Of a stretch of DNA of 10,982 nucleotides, positions 1 to 7,459 are shown in pieces. The stretch is from Saprospiraceae bacterium (lineage in GTDB: Bacteria > Bacteroidota > Bacteroidia > Chitinophagales > Saprospiraceae), in NCBI GenBank assembly GCA_004297645.1, contig SCUG01000732.1:1-10982 (forward strand), written 5' to 3'. Numbering within the stretch: the stretch's first letter is position 1; each line of letters begins with the position of its first letter. A program made the position numbers and the translations under genes. The notes under the pieces were generated by a model, which saw nothing but the letters and a program-made list of their open reading frames with translations, ran no database searches and had not been told where the DNA came from.

Positions 1-124
1 GAGCTTGACATCAACCACACTTTATTGGTTGGTCCCCAAAAATCTTAAACCCGCCAAATGACAACCTTTAAATCTACTGACAAAGAGATTGTGCGTTTTG
101 GCTAAAGTCGAGCTAAGTCATCGC

Positions 125-241
125 TAAAAAATTGTGACCAAATTCTTCAACGCTGATGCACAGAAACACAGAGTTGAGTTTGGTTCTCTGTGCCTCCGTG
201 TCTCTGTGTCTCTGTGTCTCTGTGTTGAAATAAAAAATTGT
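125..241. repeat. Palindromic MITE/REP-like element with 11-bp flanking direct repeats
   Basis: The exact 11-mer TAAAAAATTGT occurs at 125-135 and again at 231-241. The 95 bp between them have inverted ends: TTCAAC at 146-151 and GTTGAA at 224-229. Just inside, CACAGAAACACAGAG (159-173) can pair, with one or a few mismatches, with any of the CTCTGTG units at 186-225. Flanking direct repeats plus inverted ends are what a small non-autonomous insertion with a target-site duplication would leave. From memory, 'CACAGAG/CTCTGTG' palindromes recur between genes in many bacterial genomes. No transposase is present. The insertion interpretation is inference. Confidence 0.5.
186..225 (+). repeat. Five tandem 8-bp CTCTGTGT units
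   Basis: The units are CTCTGTGC, CTCCGTGT, then three perfect CTCTGTGT copies, contiguous and in phase. They form the right-hand side of the palindromic element. Because several units can pair with the single left arm at 159-173, alternative hairpins are possible, and the copy number is likely to vary by slippage. Eight bp is not a multiple of three and no coding frame uses it. Confidence 0.85.
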
Positions 242-434
242 CAAGCTAATTCCAGAGTTGACTTATGATACAGCCTCAAAAAGAACATCTTATTTTGAAC
301 ATGTTACTTAGTTACCAGGAATTATTGGTATCTCCTCACGAATGGGGGGGGGAGAATACGAAAGGTAGGGTTTGTCACCAGCTTATCCATCAGATTATGT
401 CACCTCTGCCAAGAACCGGAATCGTGCATCCCAA

Positions 435-3182
435 TCATTCAAACGCCACCTTCACCAACTCAGCTTGTTGTTGTTCGTGGCGTTTTTTGAAGCCGGTGGC
501 GGGTGACGAAGCTGCCGGCCGCGATACCAATTCCAATTGCTTCTTATTGAAAAGCTGAAACAAGAGGTAGGTCCAGGCGCCCATATTGGCAGGCTCTTCC
601 TGTACCCAGCGGAACTTGGCTCTGCCGTATTTGCTGAAAAGCGCGTCCAATTGTTTTTGCGGCAGCGGATAAAGCTGTTCGAGGCGCACGAGGGCCACGT
701 CCTGCCGGTTGTCTTGCTGCTGTTTTTCCAGCAGGTCGAAATATACCTTGCCGGTGCACATAATCACCAGCTTAACTTTTGAGGCTTGGGAGTTCGGGTC
801 GTCAATGATTTCACGGAAGCGGGTGCCGGTGGCAAACTCACTGAGGTGCGAAATAAAACCCGGATGGCGCAGGCCACTCTTGGGAGTCATCAGAATCAGG
901 GGCTTGCGAAAATCCCGGACGAGTTGGCGCCGCAAAAGATGAAACAGGTTGGCCGGGTTAGTCACGTTGGCAACCGTCACATTATAAAGGGCGCAGCTCT
1001 GTAGGAATCGCTCGACCCGGCCGCTGGAGTGCTCCGGGCCTTGCCCTTCGTAACCGTGCGGCAAGAACAGGCAAAGGCCACTCATGCGTTGCCATTTTTG
1101 CTCGGCGGCCATCAGAAACTGGTCAATGATGACTTGGGTACCGTTGGCGAAATCGCCGAACTGCGCCTCCCAGATGACGAGGGCATCGGGGCGGGCCAGC
1201 GAGTAGCCGTATTCGAAGCCCAACACGCCATATTCCGAAAGCAGAGAGTTGTAAATGCGGAACTGTCCCTGCCCCTTTTGAATGCCCGACAGGCGGTTGT
1301 ATTCCTCCTCGTTTTTCTCGTCGTAAAGCACGGCATGACGGTGGGAGAAAGTGCCGCGGCGCACATCCTGGCCGCTCAGCCGCACGTCGTTTCCGTCGAG
1401 CAGTATGGTGCCATAGGCCAGCAGCTCGCCGAGGCCCCAGTCGAGTTTGTCTTCTGTCAAGAGTTTTTCAGAGGATTTCAGCAGCCTCCTGATTTTGTTC
1501 ACCGGCTTGAACCCTTCGGGAATGGTATGCAGGTGTTTCAGTATTTTCTGGATAACCTTGGGTTCGCAGCCTGTCTCCGGTGAAAGCTCATAGTCTTCGG
1601 GGGTAGTAACCTTGCGCAAGGCTCGCCAGGCCTGCTCGCTTTCCTGGTAATCGTAAGGCAACTTGTGCTGTTTTACATTGTCCAACCGGGCTTGTAGATT
1701 TTCCCAAAATCCCTTCTCCATTTGTTCGGCCAATTCTTTATGCACATCCCCACGTGCTATCAGCCGCTGGCTGTAAATTTCCCGTGGGTCGGGGTGTTTG
1801 CTGATGAGGTCGTATAAAATGGGTTGGGTGAATTTGGGGTCATCGCCTTCGTTGTGGCCGTGTTTGCGGTAGCAAACCATATCTATGAAAACGTCGCTGT
1901 TGAAAAACTGACGGTATTCCACGGCGAGCTTGCAGGCGAAAACCACGGCTTCGGGGTCGTCACCATTCACGTGGATGACGGGAGCCTGCACCACGCTGGC
2001 CACCGAGGTGCAATAGGTAGAGGAGCGGGCGTCTTCCCAATCGGTGGTGAAGCCTATCTGGTTGTTGATGGTAAAGTGAATGGTGCCGCCGGTGTAATAG
2101 CCTTCCAACTGGCTCATCTGTAAGCCTTCGTACACGATGCCTTGTCCGGCGATGGAGGCATCGCCGTGAATGAGAATGGGCAAAATGCGGTCGTAGTCGC
2201 TGTTGTAGAGCACGTCTGCCTTGGCACGGGCAAAACCCTCTACCACGGGGTTCACGGCTTCGAGGTGGGAAGGGTTGGGCGTCAGTTTGAGGTACACCTG
2301 TTTGCCGTGAGCAGTATTCACCATAGATGAAAAGCCCAGGTGGTATTTCACGTCGCCGTCGCCGAAGCTCTGGTCTTCAGGCATGTCGCCCTCGAATTCT
2401 GAAAAAATCTGCTCATAGGTTTTGTTCATGATGTTGGCCAGTACGTTGAGGCGGCCGCGGTGCGCCATACCGATGACCACCTCTTCGACGCGGTCGTCCA
2501 CCGCCGCCGTAATGATGGCATCGAGTGCGGCGATGGTGGTTTCGCCGCCTTCGAGCGAAAATCGTTTTTGGCCCACGAATTTGGTGTGCAGGAAGCGCTC
2601 GAAAATGGTGGCATCATTGAGTTTTTCGAGGATTCTTTTTTTCTCTTCAATGGTCAGGTTGAACTGGTTGCCGGGGTTGTGTTTTTCGATGCGGTCTTTG
2701 AGCCAGCGCCTTTTGTTGCGCTCCTGGATGTGGTGAAATTCGAAGCCTATATTGCCACAATAGACCATTTTCAGGCGGGCGATGATTTCGCGCAAGGTGG
2801 CATTGGGCAGGTCTATGTGTTTGCCTGCTAAAAACCGCGTGTCAAGGCTGGCTTCCGAAAGTTTGAAATCCGAAAGGTCAAGGAACGGGTGCCGGTTTTT
2901 GCGCGGTTTCAGAGGGTTGGTGGTGGAGAGCAGGTGAGCCCTGGCGCGGTAGCCCATAATGAGAGCGAATACCCGAAGCTCATCATACATTTTTTCTTCG
3001 GAGAAGGGAGGAGTGGCGGCCGGTGCCGCAGCACCATTGCCGTTGCTGTCCATGCTAAACTCGAACCCTCTGAAAAACACGCGCCAGCCTTCTTCCACGG
3101 TTTCGGGATTCTGCCGGTACTGCTGGTACATGGATTCGATGTAGCTGGGGTGGGCGTTGAAAACGAATGAATAATCTGTCAT
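435..3182 (-). CDS. sucA: 2-oxoglutarate dehydrogenase E1 component (thiamine diphosphate-dependent)
   Basis: This is the E1 subunit of the 2-oxoglutarate dehydrogenase complex of the TCA cycle. It decarboxylates 2-oxoglutarate on thiamine diphosphate and passes the succinyl group to the lipoyl group of E2, in the cytoplasm. The 915 residues match the usual family length. Residues 12-40 are the conserved N-terminal segment (YIESMYQQYR..W..FF), followed by a Gly/Ala/Pro linker at about 47-60. Catalytic landmarks are AHRGRLN (240-246), the ThDP/Mg site HGDAS (339-343) paired with NN (373-374), HGHNEGDDP (441-449), and PHGYEGQGPEHSSGR (708-722) in the transketolase-like half. The C-terminal RPAASSPATG (888-897) is also typical, so the protein is complete. 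The ATG lies about ten residues before the conserved N-terminal block, which supports this start. No Shine-Dalgarno is visible. The gene is divergent from bamA, and no E2 gene follows within 434 bp. Identity is very secure. Confidence 0.97.
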   Translation of the reverse strand: MTDYSFVFNAHPSYIESMYQQYRQNPETVEEGWRVFFRGFEFSMDSNGNGAAAPAATPPFSEEKMYDELRVFALIMGYRARAHLLSTTNPLKPRKNRHPFLDLSDFKLSEASLDTRFLAGKHIDLPNATLREIIARLKMVYCGNIGFEFHHIQERNKRRWLKDRIEKHNPGNQFNLTIEEKKRILEKLNDATIFERFLHTKFVGQKRFSLEGGETTIAALDAIITAAVDDRVEEVVIGMAHRGRLNVLANIMNKTYEQIFSEFEGDMPEDQSFGDGDVKYHLGFSSMVNTAHGKQVYLKLTPNPSHLEAVNPVVEGFARAKADVLYNSDYDRILPILIHGDASIAGQGIVYEGLQMSQLEGYYTGGTIHFTINNQIGFTTDWEDARSSTYCTSVASVVQAPVIHVNGDDPEAVVFACKLAVEYRQFFNSDVFIDMVCYRKHGHNEGDDPKFTQPILYDLISKHPDPREIYSQRLIARGDVHKELAEQMEKGFWENLQARLDNVKQHKLPYDYQESEQAWRALRKVTTPEDYELSPETGCEPKVIQKILKHLHTIPEGFKPVNKIRRLLKSSEKLLTEDKLDWGLGELLAYGTILLDGNDVRLSGQDVRRGTFSHRHAVLYDEKNEEEYNRLSGIQKGQGQFRIYNSLLSEYGVLGFEYGYSLARPDALVIWEAQFGDFANGTQVIIDQFLMAAEQKWQRMSGLCLFLPHGYEGQGPEHSSGRVERFLQSCALYNVTVANVTNPANLFHLLRRQLVRDFRKPLILMTPKSGLRHPGFISHLSEFATGTRFREIIDDPNSQASKVKLVIMCTGKVYFDLLEKQQQDNRQDVALVRLEQLYPLPQKQLDALFSKYGRAKFRWVQEEPANMGAWTYLLFQLFNKKQLELVSRPAASSPATGFKKRHEQQQAELVKVAFE

Positions 3183-3239
3183 GATGTTAGATTGCCTTTG
3201 AAATTAGCTCCTACCGGGAGCAGGGTATGTGAAACTGTC

Positions 3240-3271
3240 CTTGTCCGGGCCTTGAGTAAGGTCTTGTCCGG
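3240..3271. promoter_or_regulatory. Direct repeat CTTGTCCGG x2 in sucA leader/promoter
   Basis: The 9-mer CTTGTCCGG occurs at 3240-3248 and 3263-3271, 23 bp apart start to start (roughly two helical turns). A small CCTT/AAGG inverted repeat (3250-3253 and 3258-3261) lies between them. The pair sits at or just downstream of the predicted sucA start site, a position suited to a repressor or to RNA structure. No known operator is recognised. Confidence 0.3.
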
Positions 3272-3276
3272 CGCCG

Positions 3277-3307
3277 CAAATATCAGTAAATAACAACTAA
3301 GCTAAAA
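3277..3307 (-). promoter_or_regulatory. Candidate Bacteroidota-type promoter for sucA
   Basis: On the minus strand this reads TTTT, 19 nt, GATATTTG. The primary sigma factor of Bacteroidota recognises TTTG (-33) and TAnnTTTG (-7) about 19-21 nt apart, so each box has one mismatch and the spacing is canonical. Transcription would start near 3270, leaving a leader of about 88 nt before the sucA ATG. The match was made by eye. Confidence 0.4.
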
Positions 3308-3520
3308 TCTTCCCTTTTCCCAAAAACAGGCTTTGCCATTTCACCAGAGCGGCGTTTTTGTTCTGGCCGCAAAAATGAATACAACCTCCTGGCCTGCAAT
3401 CTCCACTTTCCCTTTACCTGCCTTACCAGACAATTCGGGGACATTTTTTCCGGGTATCTTCAAGAGTTTCGGTAAAGCTGCGTTTCTTTGCACTCCTTTT
3501 TGAAAAGCTTGAACCTTCGC

Positions 3521-6118
3521 ATGAAAAGAATATTTCCTTTGAAAAATAATAAACTCCGGATCTTTCGTGCGGCAACTGCCGCCTTCTTTTTTGCCTTTTC
3601 ATTTTTGCTATCTCCGCTTGTTCTTTGGGCGCAATCGCCCTCCGATACGATTCCCGTCTTCGGCTATTCCCAGCCCAAAGACTACGAGATAGGCGGTGTT
3701 CAGGTTACTGGCGCCAAGTATAGCGATGCTTCTGCCATCATCTCCATTGCAGGGTTTCAGGTCGGCGACCGCATCCGCGTCCCTGGTGGCGACATCCCGC
3801 GGGCGCTGAAATCGCTCTGGAAACTGAGCCTATTTACCGATGTTCAGATTTATAAAGAAAAAACCATCGGCGACATCATCTTTTTGGAAATCGCCGTGAC
3901 GGAACGCCCCCGCCTCACTACCCACACTTTTACGGGGGTGAAAAAAGGCGCCCACGACGACCTCAACGAGGAGGTCAATAAATTTCTCATGAAGGGCGGC
4001 ATCGTGACGGAGGCCATCAAATCCAACGCCGCCACTGCTGTTGAAAAACATTTCATCGAAAAAGGACTACTCGACGCCAAAGTCACAGTGGAGGAAGTTT
4101 CCGACACCTCCCGGATTAATTCCGTGCGCCTCATTTTCCATATTGACAAAGGCAAGAAGGTGAAAATTCAGGACATTACTTTTTCGGGAAACAAGAACAT
4201 CAATGACCACAAACTCCGTAATTTGATGAAAAACACTCGCCGCAAGAAACGCATTCTGGCTGGCTCCAAGCTCATCAAATCAGATTATGAAGACGATAAA
4301 AAAAAGCTGATAGACTATTACAACAAAGTAGGGTTCCGCGATGCTGCTATCCTCAGCGACAGCATCTGGCGCGAGCCGGGAGGGAATTTGATGATTCACC
4401 TCCACCTCAACGAAGGCAAACAATACTACTTCCGCAACATCACCTGGAAAGGCAACTCCATTTACGACGCTAAGTCGCTTGGCAATGTGCTCGGCATCAA
4501 CAAGGGCGACATTTACAACAAGGAATTGCTCGACACCCGCCTCAGCTTCAGCCAGGACGGGCGCGATGTCAGCTCGCTTTACATGGACAACGGCTACCTG
4601 TTTTTTAGTGTGGACCCCGTGGAAGTGGCCGTTACCGACGACTCCATTGATCTCGACCTGCGCATTTTCGAAGGCCCACAAGCCACCATTGACAAAGTAA
4701 TCATCAAAGGAAACGACCGCACCCATGAGCACGTCGTTCGTCGCGAACTGCACACCGTGCCGGGCGATAAATTCAGCCGTTCCGACATTATCCGCTCGCA
4801 GCGCGAGATCATCAACCTCGGTTATTTCAACCCCGAAAACCTCGGCATCAATACGCCGGTGAACCCACAGCGCGGCACGGTGGATATTGAATACACGCTG
4901 GAAGAAAAGCCCTCCGACCAATTGGAACTCTCGGCAGGATGGGGTGGTAAAGGCCGCGGTGTCATCGGCACGCTCGGCGTATCGTTCAATAATTTTTCGG
5001 CCCGCAATATTTTTCATAAAGGCACCTGGAGCCCGCTGCCTCAGGGCGACGGCCAGCGCCTAAGCCTCCGGGCACAGACGAACGGCCGCATTTACCAATC
5101 GTACAACATGTCGTTCACCGAGCCATGGTTAGGGGGTAAAAAACCTAATTCACTGACGGTGGCCGGGTACGCTTCTATATTGACCAACGGATACAACAAA
5201 AACAACGACCTCTACGGCAGGCTCATCAATTTGGGGATGACGGTCAGCCTTGGCACCCGTTTGAAGTGGCCCGACGATAACTTCATCTCCTCCACTGCCC
5301 TGAATATTCAAAATATTTCGCTGAATAATTATGGCTTCGGCCAGGGCTTTTTCCGCACCGACCGCGGAGAGGTGGTGTCTGAGGGCGACTTCCACAACTT
5401 CAGCATCACGCAAACCATTGCCCGCAGCAGCATCAACAACCCCATCTTTCCTCAAGAGGGTTCGCGGGTGTCACTGTCGGCACAACTGACGCCGCCATAC
5501 TCACTGTTCAGCAACGGCGATTACAGCAGCCAATCGCCGGAGCAACGTTTCAAATGGCTGGAATATCACAAGTGGAAGGTCGAAGCGGAATGGTACGAAA
5601 CAATCGTGGGTAAATTGGTGGTGAAGGCGGCTGCCAAATTTGGCTTCATTGGCGCTTACAATAAGAGCATCGGCGTGTCGCCATTCGAGCGCTTCCAATT
5701 AGGAGGCGACGGCCTCAACAACCAACAGTTCGGTTATTTTACCGGCACGGAAATCATCTCTATGCGGGGTTATTCCCCAAATGAAATCGAGAATAACTTG
5801 TTCAACGAAAACAACGCCAACGACATATCCGCCACCCCGCTCTATGAAAAAATCACTCTGGAGTTGCGCTATCCGTTGTCGCTCAACCCAAGTTCCACCA
5901 TCTACATGATGGCCTTCGCCCAAGGCGGCAACGCCTGGAAGAACACCCGCGACTTCAATCCATTCGATATGAAGCGCTCCGTTGGTGCTGGTCTGCGGGT
6001 ATTCCTGCCGATGTTCGGCGTGCTCGGCTTCGACTACGGCATCGGCTTTGACAAACCGGGGAATAAGTTCTCCGAACTGGCCCGGTTCAATATCGTGCTC
6101 GGCTTCGAGCCGGAGTAG
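3521..6118 (+). CDS. bamA: Outer membrane protein assembly factor BamA (Omp85 family)
   Basis: BamA is the central subunit of the BAM complex, which folds and inserts beta-barrel proteins into the outer membrane. From the ATG at 3521 the protein has 865 residues, normal for Bacteroidota. Residues 1-37 form a signal peptide: a basic start, a Phe/Ala/Leu core, and likely cleavage after LWA. Five POTRA domains follow at roughly 55-128, 132-212, 215-299, 302-387 and 389-464, with repeated 'F.G' and 'GY.F..V' patterns. The beta-barrel runs from about 467 to 865 and carries the diagnostic loop-6 MRGY motif at 748-751. The protein ends in ...NIVLGFEPE rather than a terminal aromatic residue. The frame also opens at a TTG at 3488; I prefer the ATG because the signal peptide begins there. 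Five POTRAs argue against TamA. It stands alone, divergent from sucA and convergent with the cytochrome gene, so it may be a relocated single copy or a paralogue. Confidence 0.93.
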   Translation: MKRIFPLKNNKLRIFRAATAAFFFAFSFLLSPLVLWAQSPSDTIPVFGYSQPKDYEIGGVQVTGAKYSDASAIISIAGFQVGDRIRVPGGDIPRALKSLWKLSLFTDVQIYKEKTIGDIIFLEIAVTERPRLTTHTFTGVKKGAHDDLNEEVNKFLMKGGIVTEAIKSNAATAVEKHFIEKGLLDAKVTVEEVSDTSRINSVRLIFHIDKGKKVKIQDITFSGNKNINDHKLRNLMKNTRRKKRILAGSKLIKSDYEDDKKKLIDYYNKVGFRDAAILSDSIWREPGGNLMIHLHLNEGKQYYFRNITWKGNSIYDAKSLGNVLGINKGDIYNKELLDTRLSFSQDGRDVSSLYMDNGYLFFSVDPVEVAVTDDSIDLDLRIFEGPQATIDKVIIKGNDRTHEHVVRRELHTVPGDKFSRSDIIRSQREIINLGYFNPENLGINTPVNPQRGTVDIEYTLEEKPSDQLELSAGWGGKGRGVIGTLGVSFNNFSARNIFHKGTWSPLPQGDGQRLSLRAQTNGRIYQSYNMSFTEPWLGGKKPNSLTVAGYASILTNGYNKNNDLYGRLINLGMTVSLGTRLKWPDDNFISSTALNIQNISLNNYGFGQGFFRTDRGEVVSEGDFHNFSITQTIARSSINNPIFPQEGSRVSLSAQLTPPYSLFSNGDYSSQSPEQRFKWLEYHKWKVEAEWYETIVGKLVVKAAAKFGFIGAYNKSIGVSPFERFQLGGDGLNNQQFGYFTGTEIISMRGYSPNEIENNLFNENNANDISATPLYEKITLELRYPLSLNPSSTIYMMAFAQGGNAWKNTRDFNPFDMKRSVGAGLRVFLPMFGVLGFDYGIGFDKPGNKFSELARFNIVLGFEPE

Positions 6119-6399
6119 TTTTGTTGGCAGTGGCCATCTGGTAGATTGCTCGAAGCAATCACACCGCTGAGCTTTATGATGAGGGTGCTGACGAGGGATA
6201 TTACAGACCCATTGGCACTCAGGCTTGCCGGTAAAACCGGCGTCTTCAATAATATGGACCTGGCCAATTCCGGCACTTGCAGTCTCATCGCCTCCAGCGA
6301 CCTGCGCAGGGTAGGGGAGGACGGCGCTTTCGGGGTGCCGGGCAGGTGGCACAGCAGCGACAGTAGTGGCTGCAATCTATTTGGTGGAAAATAAAAGAA
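6119..6399. other. Intergenic stretch after bamA, open frames but no assigned gene
   Basis: These 281 bp have gene-like base composition and frames that stay open on both strands (for example 6146-6394 plus and 6034-6375 minus), but none of the translations resembles a family I know. The minus frame runs on into bamA antisense. Two perfect small hairpins are visible: GATTGCT-CGA-AGCAATC (6144-6160) and GCCGG-TAAAA-CCGGC (6227-6241). The stretch may be a decayed gene remnant or simply the bamA 3' region. Confidence 0.4.
6144..6160 (+). terminator. Hairpin just after bamA, no U-tract
   Basis: A perfect 7-bp stem with a 3-nt loop (GATTGCT, CGA, AGCAATC) begins 26 nt after the bamA stop. The position suits a transcript end or a 3'-stabilising hairpin, but no T-run follows, so it is not a standard intrinsic terminator. 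Confidence 0.3.
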
Positions 6400-6453
6400 A
6401 GCTGAGTTGGCGTGTTGGTTTTCCTAAAACGCCAACACGCCAATTTCCCAGCT
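6400..6453 (-). terminator. Terminator hairpin of the cytochrome gene, possibly shared with bamA
   Basis: The perfect 12-bp arms TTGGCGTGTTGG (6407-6418) and CCAACACGCCAA (6432-6443) are extended by a second pairing of AGCTG (6400-6404) with CAGCT (6449-6453). The hairpin begins 11 nt past the minus-strand cytochrome stop. On that strand it is followed by TTTCTTTTATTTT, so it fits an intrinsic terminator for that gene. In the plus direction only a short TTT follows, so termination of bamA transcripts there would be weaker. Confidence 0.75.
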
Positions 6454-6464
6454 CGCCACTTTGG

Positions 6465-7421
6465 TTATTCAAAATTCCTCGCCACTTCATGTTTGATGAC
6501 GGGCACTGTTTGCAGGTAGGCCCAAATAGCGGATGCTTCTTCGGCCGTCATTTCGGGGAACGGCTGCATTGGGAACCGCAGGGCTTTGCCATCCGGCCGT
6601 TTGGCGAAGCGGACGGCCTCGATGAACTGCTGCTCCGTCCAGTTGCCAAGACCGGTTTCTTTGTCCATCGTCAGGTTAGCAGTATTGATGATGACACCTT
6701 CCATATCCGGCATGGGGTTGCCGCCGCTGAAAAATCCCGGCGTTTTTTCGGGCTCCATGATGTTCATCGTTTCAAAGCTGGGGCTGTGGCAGGCAAAACA
6801 ATCTACTTTGCCAGTAGCGAGGTATTTGCCGAAGGCCACCTTGTCTTCCATGGGCGGCGCTTTTATTTCTTTCGTTGGGTAGGGCAATGGCTTGAACGCC
6901 ACCCTGCAAAGGAATTTCGTCAAAAATGAAGGCTGGCAGGCAGGTTGGGCCTTGTCCGAAGCCTCCAATTCGGGCTGTTCGGACCTCAAATAGGCGATGA
7001 TGCTGTGGAGGTCATAGTCGGAAAGATGGGGGAATTTTTGCATCCAGGGTGGCGCATATTCGCCGTTCCTTTTGATGCCGGTGCGCAGCAGATAGGCCAA
7101 TTCCCCATCGGTGTACTGGGCTAATTTTGCATCCGGGTGATGGGTAATATTGGCCGTCCAGGCTTTTCCAAAAGCAGCGGGGAGGTCAAGCATATATTGA
7201 CCTTCTAATTTTCCGTTGGCGGCCATGTGGCAATTGCTGCACACCATTGCGGAGAGGCGTTTGCCTTCGGCAATCATGGTGCTATCGCCAACTACTTTCA
7301 GGTCAGGGGCTTTCACTTCATACGTAGGTATGCCGCCGAAATGAATGGTAGCAGCGCCGATGGCGAGCAACAAGACGATGACGCCGAGGATGATGCCGAT
7401 GATTTTAAGCACTTTCTTCAT
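6465..7421 (-). CDS. Membrane-anchored di-heme cytochrome c
   Basis: The 318-residue protein begins MKKVLKII followed by a hydrophobic helix (about 7-27), read as a signal anchor that leaves the rest in the periplasm. Two heme c attachment sites are present: CSNCH (61-65) and CFACH (208-212). Each is followed by a similar 'NIT/NLT ... T.. .. A...G....G' segment (about 91-120 and 247-278) and then by Pro-rich stretches with Met (APPWM, Met127; FPMQPF, Met285), plausible sixth heme ligands. The protein is thus two tandem cytochrome c domains. It resembles the cytochrome subunits that accept electrons from periplasmic dehydrogenases, but no dehydrogenase is adjacent, so the partner is unknown. 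Extra cysteines at 162 and 172 between the domains could form a disulfide. The start is fixed by the anchor. A good promoter candidate lies 39 bp upstream and a terminator directly downstream, so it is probably monocistronic. Confidence 0.9.
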   Translation of the reverse strand: MKKVLKIIGIILGVIVLLLAIGAATIHFGGIPTYEVKAPDLKVVGDSTMIAEGKRLSAMVCSNCHMAANGKLEGQYMLDLPAAFGKAWTANITHHPDAKLAQYTDGELAYLLRTGIKRNGEYAPPWMQKFPHLSDYDLHSIIAYLRSEQPELEASDKAQPACQPSFLTKFLCRVAFKPLPYPTKEIKAPPMEDKVAFGKYLATGKVDCFACHSPSFETMNIMEPEKTPGFFSGGNPMPDMEGVIINTANLTMDKETGLGNWTEQQFIEAVRFAKRPDGKALRFPMQPFPEMTAEEASAIWAYLQTVPVIKHEVARNFE

Positions 7422-7459
7422 TAGATGAGTTGTTTGGTGTATAAAGTTAGTTTACAAGC

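Larger units (their letters stand above)
1..434. other. Intergenic region downstream of sucA, no credible gene
   Basis: No recognisable protein is encoded here. A 97-codon plus-strand frame starts at 265, but its last third is antisense to sucA and its first part resembles nothing I know. The region is AT-richer than the genes around it. It holds a palindromic repeat element (about 125-241), three GCTAA words spaced exactly 11 bp apart (101, 112, 123) and a run of nine G (344-352). I see no clear intrinsic terminator for sucA, which ends at 435 reading leftwards. Frames 1 and 2 at the window edge are open for 15-19 codons before a stop, so the tail of an upstream gene cannot be excluded, but it cannot be supported either. 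Confidence 0.6.
3183..3520. other. Divergent intergenic region between sucA and bamA
   Basis: This 338-bp stretch serves as upstream region for both genes. It contains a promoter candidate for sucA, a repeated CTTGTCCGG word (3240-3248 and 3263-3271), a short hairpin GCTCC-loop-GGAGC (3207-3221) that would lie in the sucA leader, and a possible 5-bp stem GCGGC/GCCGC (3349-3353 with 3366-3370). I found no convincing promoter of the Bacteroidota type for bamA. No small ORF looks real. Confidence 0.6.

Noticed and set aside
1..60. C-terminal tail of an upstream plus-strand gene
   Set aside because: Frames 1 and 2 are open for only 15-19 codons from the edge; this is too short to distinguish from chance.
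186..225. CRISPR-like array
   Set aside because: The units are 8 bp and contiguous with no spacers, and no cas gene is present.
265..558. 97-codon plus-strand frame at the left end
   Set aside because: The last third is antisense to the well-supported sucA 3' end, and the rest resembles no protein and contains the G9 run.
1029..1583. 184-codon plus-strand frame
   Set aside because: It lies entirely antisense within sucA, whose catalytic motifs are intact; it is a product of GC-rich third positions.
3488..3520. TTG start extending BamA by 11 residues
   Set aside because: The ATG at 3521 begins directly with a basic residue and a normal signal peptide; the extension would push the hydrophobic core far from the N-terminus.
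4280..5017. 245-codon minus-strand frame within bamA
   Set aside because: It is antisense to POTRA domains of bamA and has no recognisable family features.
5699..6352. 217-codon minus-strand frame spanning the bamA 3' end and the gap
   Set aside because: Most of it is antisense to the bamA barrel and its translation is not protein-like; it only contributes to the note on open frames at 6119-6399.
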